17,985 nucleotides of DNA from Firmicutes bacterium CAG:95 (GTDB lineage Bacteria; Bacillota; Clostridia; Lachnospirales; Lachnospiraceae): contig FR902891.1 of the NCBI GenBank assembly GCA_000438155.1, forward strand, positions 13,262-31,246, given 5' to 3'. A program made the translations under genes and the position numbers. Of this stretch, positions 14,116-17,985 are shown piece after piece. A model generated the notes under the pieces. The model was not told the origin of the DNA, did not search any database, and saw only the letters and a list, made by a program, of their open reading frames with translations. Position 1 is the first letter of the stretch. The number at the start of each line of letters is the position of its first letter.

Positions 14116-15150
14116 ATGAAACTGAGAAAATATACGATTTTAACCTTATTCCTGTTCCTATTCAGCACGCTTTGCTTAAATGGCTGCGCCTCTTCCCGTC
14201 CGGAGCCTGCCACGCCTTACGATGGCACGGATTATGTAAGAGAGTCGGAACTGCTCTCCTACGACCTTGCGGAATATGAAACGATTCCCACAAATCCCAA
14301 CGGCTCTTTAAGTGTTCCTACTTATATTACTAAACTGGACGATCAGTATTTCATTGTGGACTGCTACCACAATCAGGTCATCTACCACGACAATCTGACA
14401 GATCCCCTGTACCTTTGGAAGGTGATGACCAATGACCTTTCCATGGGACATACGATTGCCAGCGACGGCAATGTCTATCTGATTGACGATACCGAAAATA
14501 ACCGGGTTCTGATTATGGAAAAGATGCAAAACAACAGCGGTGAAACCGTTTATGTGCCCACACAGGAATTCACCGGAATCGGCAACCGGCCTCATTACAT
14601 CATATACGATGATTATACCGACACCTTTTATGCATGGAGCTCCCAAAGCGGGGAAATGTTCCTTTTCCGCCACACAGACGATTCCACGCGCATGTATCTG
14701 ACGAAGGTTTTCAGCATCCCGGAGCTTGACGGTGTTTATGTGCGCTCCTTTACGATTCTGGATGACCGGATTTACTTTGTCTCCGGCAATTCCAACATTA
14801 TTGAGGCCGACCTTTACACCTTCGAGGTATTAAACCGCTATCCGGTTCCCGACGCAATTGCCGGCATGATCCAGCTGGAAAAGATCCAGAATTATTACTA
14901 TATTACAGTTTCCACCGACATTACCGGAAATCAGAATTTTGCCACGCTGATCCGTGTGAAGCATCTGAAGGATCTTGAAAAGGGCAATTACGAGGATGTC
15001 TATGCAAGCTTTTTAGGAGGCGGCACCCCGTACAGCCTTACGCAGATTGACGACCGCTACTATCTTACCGAGCATCGTCTCCCCGGTCACTCCATCTGGA
15101 GCTTCCGCGTGGAAAACGATGAAATCACGGATGTCGAGGCTGTTTACTAG
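14116..15150 (+). CDS. Lipoprotein with beta-propeller-like repeats
   Basis: A 344-residue predicted surface lipoprotein of unknown function. The signal peptide (KLRKYTILTLFLFLFSTLC) ends at a lipobox-like LNGC with Cys24 as the likely lipidation site. The remainder is beta-rich with blade-like repeats: TYITKLDDQYFIVDCYHNQV, GHTIASDGNVYLIDDTENNR, DRIYFVSGNSNIIEADLYTF and SLTQIDDRYYLTEHR, resembling NHL/WD-type propellers. The frame is open from a TTG at 14104, but ATG 14116 has GGAG six bases before it. It faces the GTPase-nuclease gene tail to tail with 40 bases between, holding a TCCGTAA/TTACGGA dyad (15165-15197) but no U-run typical of a terminator. Confidence 0.78.
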   Translation: MKLRKYTILTLFLFLFSTLCLNGCASSRPEPATPYDGTDYVRESELLSYDLAEYETIPTNPNGSLSVPTYITKLDDQYFIVDCYHNQVIYHDNLTDPLYLWKVMTNDLSMGHTIASDGNVYLIDDTENNRVLIMEKMQNNSGETVYVPTQEFTGIGNRPHYIIYDDYTDTFYAWSSQSGEMFLFRHTDDSTRMYLTKVFSIPELDGVYVRSFTILDDRIYFVSGNSNIIEADLYTFEVLNRYPVPDAIAGMIQLEKIQNYYYITVSTDITGNQNFATLIRVKHLKDLEKGNYEDVYASFLGGGTPYSLTQIDDRYYLTEHRLPGHSIWSFRVENDEITDVEAVY

Positions 15151-15190
15151 GGCTGCTGACCTGCTCCGTAAGATATAAAAATAAGCTGCA

Positions 15191-17845
15191 TTACGGATCG
15201 CGCACCGGAATTTCCGGGAACGGTACCGTAAGCCTGCGCTCCCTTTTCTCATCCCGTTCAAAGGTCTCCATGGTTTCCCTGGAGGCTTTTTTTACAATCT
15301 CATGGAACTCGCGCGAAGAAATCAACAGGCACCCCTGACCGATAATAATCACCTGTTCGAGACCATCCGAGGTCACGACGGTGATCTGATACTTCTTCGA
15401 ATATTCATGGGTAAACCGTTCAATGTAATGATCCGCCGTCTCTGCCTCTTTGGTATACACGACATGAATGTTATGATAATCAAGGCACTCCGTCGGGTGT
15501 CCCTGCAGACGGTATGCATCAAAAACAGCAATCAGCTCCCTGCCGTCAATCGCCTGATAATTGCATAAAAGATCAAGGAGCTGTCCTCTGGCGCTGTCAA
15601 GATTTACCTCTGCCAGCTCCTTCAATTCCTCCCATGCAAAGATGACATTGTAGCCATCCACCAGAAGGTATTCCGCCTTTCTCTCCTTCGGACGGTATTC
15701 ATAGGGCTTTGCCTCCACCGTGCGTGCAACAGGCTTCTGCACACTCCCGGCCTCCTGCTTATCCCTTCTGCGGTTCGCCCCCGAAGCCCGGTCGATGATG
15801 GCATCCACCTCCTCCGTTCCCAGTGTCGTTGTGATGGTAGTCTGCTTCCTTCGTCCGATCTCTTTAGCCAAAGCATCTTCCTGCATTCTTCTCTGTGAAA
15901 GAATCCCCGGAAGATGCATGTATTCCGGCACCTCATACCATGGCACGACAAAGCCTGCTCCGTGTGCACAGAACACGGAATCTGCCGTATTATACACATC
16001 CCGCTCCGGATCATAACCGCATTCTTCCATGACCTCCTCCGGATTGTGACAGGGACCATACCCGTCAAATGTCATAGACCAGATCCCCTGACCTCTGGTA
16101 TAGGAAATCACCATCTGTCCATAGTCCCCAATTGTTTCCATCGGAGCCCGACCCTTTAACACACTGTAGCCTGCGCGCTCCACTTCATTACGAAAAACTG
16201 CTCCGGCATTCGACAGATCCGTCATGGCACGTCCCACATACTCCTCCGGAAGCTCCAGCCGGAATTCCATAAACGGCTCTAAAATCCGGCAGTCTGCCTG
16301 CATCAGTCCCTGACGGACAGCCCGGTAGGTTGCCTGCCGGAAATCACCGCCCTCGGTATGCTTCTGGTGTGCCCTGCCGCTCTTTAATGTGACATGGATA
16401 TCCGTAACCGGTGCTCCAAGCAGAACGCCACGGTATTCCTTTTCCATGAGATGGGTGAGCACCAGCCTCTGCCAGTTCCGGTCCAGCTCATCCTCACTGC
16501 AGTCGGTATCACAGACAAATCCGCTTCCGGGCTCTCCCGGCTGCAAAAGAAGATGTACCTCTGCATAATGACGCAGCGGCTCATAATGTCCGACTCCCTC
16601 TACCGGCTGTGCTTCCGTTGCAATGGTTTCTTTATAAAGAATTCTTCCCTTGCCAAAGGTGACGTTGATGTCATATCGTTCCTTCATGATCCGTTCAAGA
16701 ATTTCAATCTGTACCGGTCCCATCACATGCGCCGTCAGCTCCTTCGTATGCGGATTCCATTTCACCTGTAACAAAGGATCCTCTTCCTCTAACAGATGCA
16801 GCTTTTCGATGACGGTATTCATCTGATTTTCCTGTTCCGGTAACACACGATAGCTCATTACCGGTTCGAGCAGAGGATGGGTCTGCTCCGTTTCCACACC
16901 AAGTCCCTGTCCGATATACGTCTGCGAAAGTCCGGTCACCGTACAGATCGTTCCTGCCTGCACACAGTCTGCGAGCTCGAACTTTTCTCCGTTGTAGCAG
17001 CGGATCTGGTTCACCTTTTCCTGCCATTCCTCCTGCTGCCGGTTCTTTCCGGTAATCACCGTCTTAACCGGGAGCTGTCCACCCGTGATTTTCATATGGG
17101 TCAGCCGGTTTCCCTGCGGATCCCGTGTAATCTTATAGACTCTTGCCCCGAATTCCGTATGATAATCTGCCGGCTCTCCATAGGTGTCAATTCCTTCAAG
17201 AAGCTCCTTCACGCCCTCCATCTTCAACGCAGCGCCAAAGAAACAGGGAAACAGCTTTCTCTCCCGGATCAGACGCGCAATGCTCTCCCTCGAAACCTCA
17301 CCGGTCTGCAGATACTGCTCCATGGCTTCCTCACCACACATGGCAACGCTTTCCATAAAGGCATCCCCATGCGGCAGCCGGAAATCCACGCATTCTCCGG
17401 ACAGGCGCTCCTGCAGCTCCGTATATACCGTATCCGCATCCGTGCCCGGCTGATCGAGCTTATTCACAAACAGAAAGACCGGGATATGATACCGGGAAAG
17501 CAGCTTCCACAGCGTCATCGTGTGTCCCTGCACCCCGTCCGCTGCGCTTACCACCAGCACCGCCAGATCCAATACCTGCAGGGTACGTTCCGCTTCTGCA
17601 GAAAAATCCACATGTCCCGGCGTATCTAACAGAATCAGTTTGTCCTCATGCACAGGCAGCACCGCCTGCTTGGAAAAAATCGTGATTCCACGCTCCCGCT
17701 CCTGATTATCCCTTTCCAGATAGGTATTTCCTTTATCTACACGCCCTATGCTGCGGATGACACCACTTTCATACAGCATTGCTTCCGACAGTGTTGTTTT
17801 CCCTGCATCCACATGGGCGAGAATTCCCATTACGATTGTCTTCAT
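15191..17845 (-). CDS. EF-G/Tet(M)-like ribosomal GTPase fused to a YacP/Rae1-type NYN endoribonuclease
   Basis: An 884-residue fusion. Residues 1-600 follow EF-G/ribosomal protection protein order: P-loop AHVDAGKT (10-17), switch I RGITI (52-56), DTPGH (74-78) and NKLD (128-131), then domains II-V (about 228-600), ending with TDLSNAGAVFRNEVERAGYS. A conserved-looking SVFCAHGAGFVVPWYEVPEY (622-641) and a basic linker (650-722) follow. Residues 725-855 form an NYN domain like B. subtilis YacP/Rae1, which cleaves mRNA in the ribosomal A site: LLVDGYNVI with Asp730, VFDAYR with Asp776, ETADHYIE with Asp805 and VVTSDG with Asp827, all acidic residues kept. ATG 17845 is chosen for AAGGAG six bases upstream. 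Automated tools may call it tetracycline resistance; Tet(M) is about 640 residues and lacks the nuclease. Function is inferred. Confidence 0.9.
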   Translation of the reverse strand: MKTIVMGILAHVDAGKTTLSEAMLYESGVIRSIGRVDKGNTYLERDNQERERGITIFSKQAVLPVHEDKLILLDTPGHVDFSAEAERTLQVLDLAVLVVSAADGVQGHTMTLWKLLSRYHIPVFLFVNKLDQPGTDADTVYTELQERLSGECVDFRLPHGDAFMESVAMCGEEAMEQYLQTGEVSRESIARLIRERKLFPCFFGAALKMEGVKELLEGIDTYGEPADYHTEFGARVYKITRDPQGNRLTHMKITGGQLPVKTVITGKNRQQEEWQEKVNQIRCYNGEKFELADCVQAGTICTVTGLSQTYIGQGLGVETEQTHPLLEPVMSYRVLPEQENQMNTVIEKLHLLEEEDPLLQVKWNPHTKELTAHVMGPVQIEILERIMKERYDINVTFGKGRILYKETIATEAQPVEGVGHYEPLRHYAEVHLLLQPGEPGSGFVCDTDCSEDELDRNWQRLVLTHLMEKEYRGVLLGAPVTDIHVTLKSGRAHQKHTEGGDFRQATYRAVRQGLMQADCRILEPFMEFRLELPEEYVGRAMTDLSNAGAVFRNEVERAGYSVLKGRAPMETIGDYGQMVISYTRGQGIWSMTFDGYGPCHNPEEVMEECGYDPERDVYNTADSVFCAHGAGFVVPWYEVPEYMHLPGILSQRRMQEDALAKEIGRRKQTTITTTLGTEEVDAIIDRASGANRRRDKQEAGSVQKPVARTVEAKPYEYRPKERKAEYLLVDGYNVIFAWEELKELAEVNLDSARGQLLDLLCNYQAIDGRELIAVFDAYRLQGHPTECLDYHNIHVVYTKEAETADHYIERFTHEYSKKYQITVVTSDGLEQVIIIGQGCLLISSREFHEIVKKASRETMETFERDEKRERRLTVPFPEIPVRDP

Positions 17846-17908
17846 GTTCTGCTCCTTATAGCCTTCTGCGTAACTGCCCCGTACTCTCACAGTGACCTTT
17901 CTACTTAT

Positions 17909-17937
17909 TTAATAATAACGTAACTATTCAGAACCAA
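17909..17937 (-). promoter_or_regulatory. Candidate promoter of the GTPase-nuclease gene
   Basis: Minus-strand -35 TTGGTT (17937-17932) and -10 TATTAA (17914-17909) with a 17-base spacer, about 65 bases before the start codon. The -35 box lies inside the inverted repeat GAACCAAT/ATTGGTTC (17931-17938, 17956-17963). Boxes deviate from consensus, so this is tentative. Confidence 0.4.
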
Positions 17938-17980
17938 TGTCACTTAGTTAAGCTTATTGGTTCACTATGAGGTAAACCTC
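17931..17980. repeat. Two inverted repeats at the right edge
   Basis: GAACCAAT (17931-17938) pairs perfectly with ATTGGTTC (17956-17963) over a 17-base gap, and GAGGT-AA-ACCTC (17969-17980) is a second perfect dyad. Both lie upstream of the GTPase-nuclease gene. They may be the end of an element or terminator from outside the window, or a regulator site overlapping the candidate promoter. Confidence 0.5.
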
Positions 17981-17985
17981 TAACA

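Noticed and set aside
16877..17629. Plus-strand frame of 250 codons
   Set aside because: Antisense to the GTPase domain of the fusion gene; no start signal or domain.

Overview
The window looks like a chromosomal segment from a Gram-positive anaerobe of the class Clostridia, most likely the family Lachnospiraceae. The basis is moderate GC content, strong AGGAG-type ribosome binding sites, a leucine T-box leader, polar amino acid ABC transporter genes, lipoproteins with Gram-positive lipoboxes, and protein family types common in that group. The species is an inference and cannot be fixed from sequence alone. Nearly all genes are on the minus strand. Only two (3239-3685 and 14116-15150) are on the plus strand.

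Right to left (the main direction of transcription). At 15191-17845 is a large gene joining an EF-G/Tet(M)-like translational GTPase to a C-terminal NYN nuclease domain of the YacP/Rae1 type. Convergent to it is a plus-strand lipoprotein with a propeller-like sequence. Divergent from that lipoprotein is a membrane acyltransferase gene. Next come a surface protein with His/Cys-rich repeats, then a three-gene polar amino acid ABC transporter (binding lipoprotein, terminator plus repeats, permease, ATPase), then a family 2 glycosyltransferase. A housekeeping cluster follows: hisC, a small membrane export-family protein, a SAM methyltransferase carrying an in-frame minisatellite, and hslO (Hsp33). 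After a small plus-strand membrane protein come dapF and trmO, then a leucine T-box riboswitch in front of leuA, which runs off the left edge.

Functional themes are amino acid supply (leuA, dapF, hisC, ABC transporter), translation and tRNA modification (trmO, the GTPase-nuclease fusion), redox protection (hslO), and the cell envelope (glycosyltransferase, acyltransferase, two surface proteins). No phage, insertion sequence, CRISPR array, rRNA or tRNA gene was recognised.

The two most notable points are the GTPase-Rae1 fusion, a single polypeptide that could bind a ribosome and cut its mRNA, and a family of short intergenic repeats. Two clear copies of the repeat start 1-3 bases past an intrinsic terminator in the same orientation, and one of them provides the stop codon of the facing gene. 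Related sequence also follows the T-box terminator. A His/Cys-repeat surface protein and a 36-bp coding minisatellite in a methyltransferase are further points of interest.
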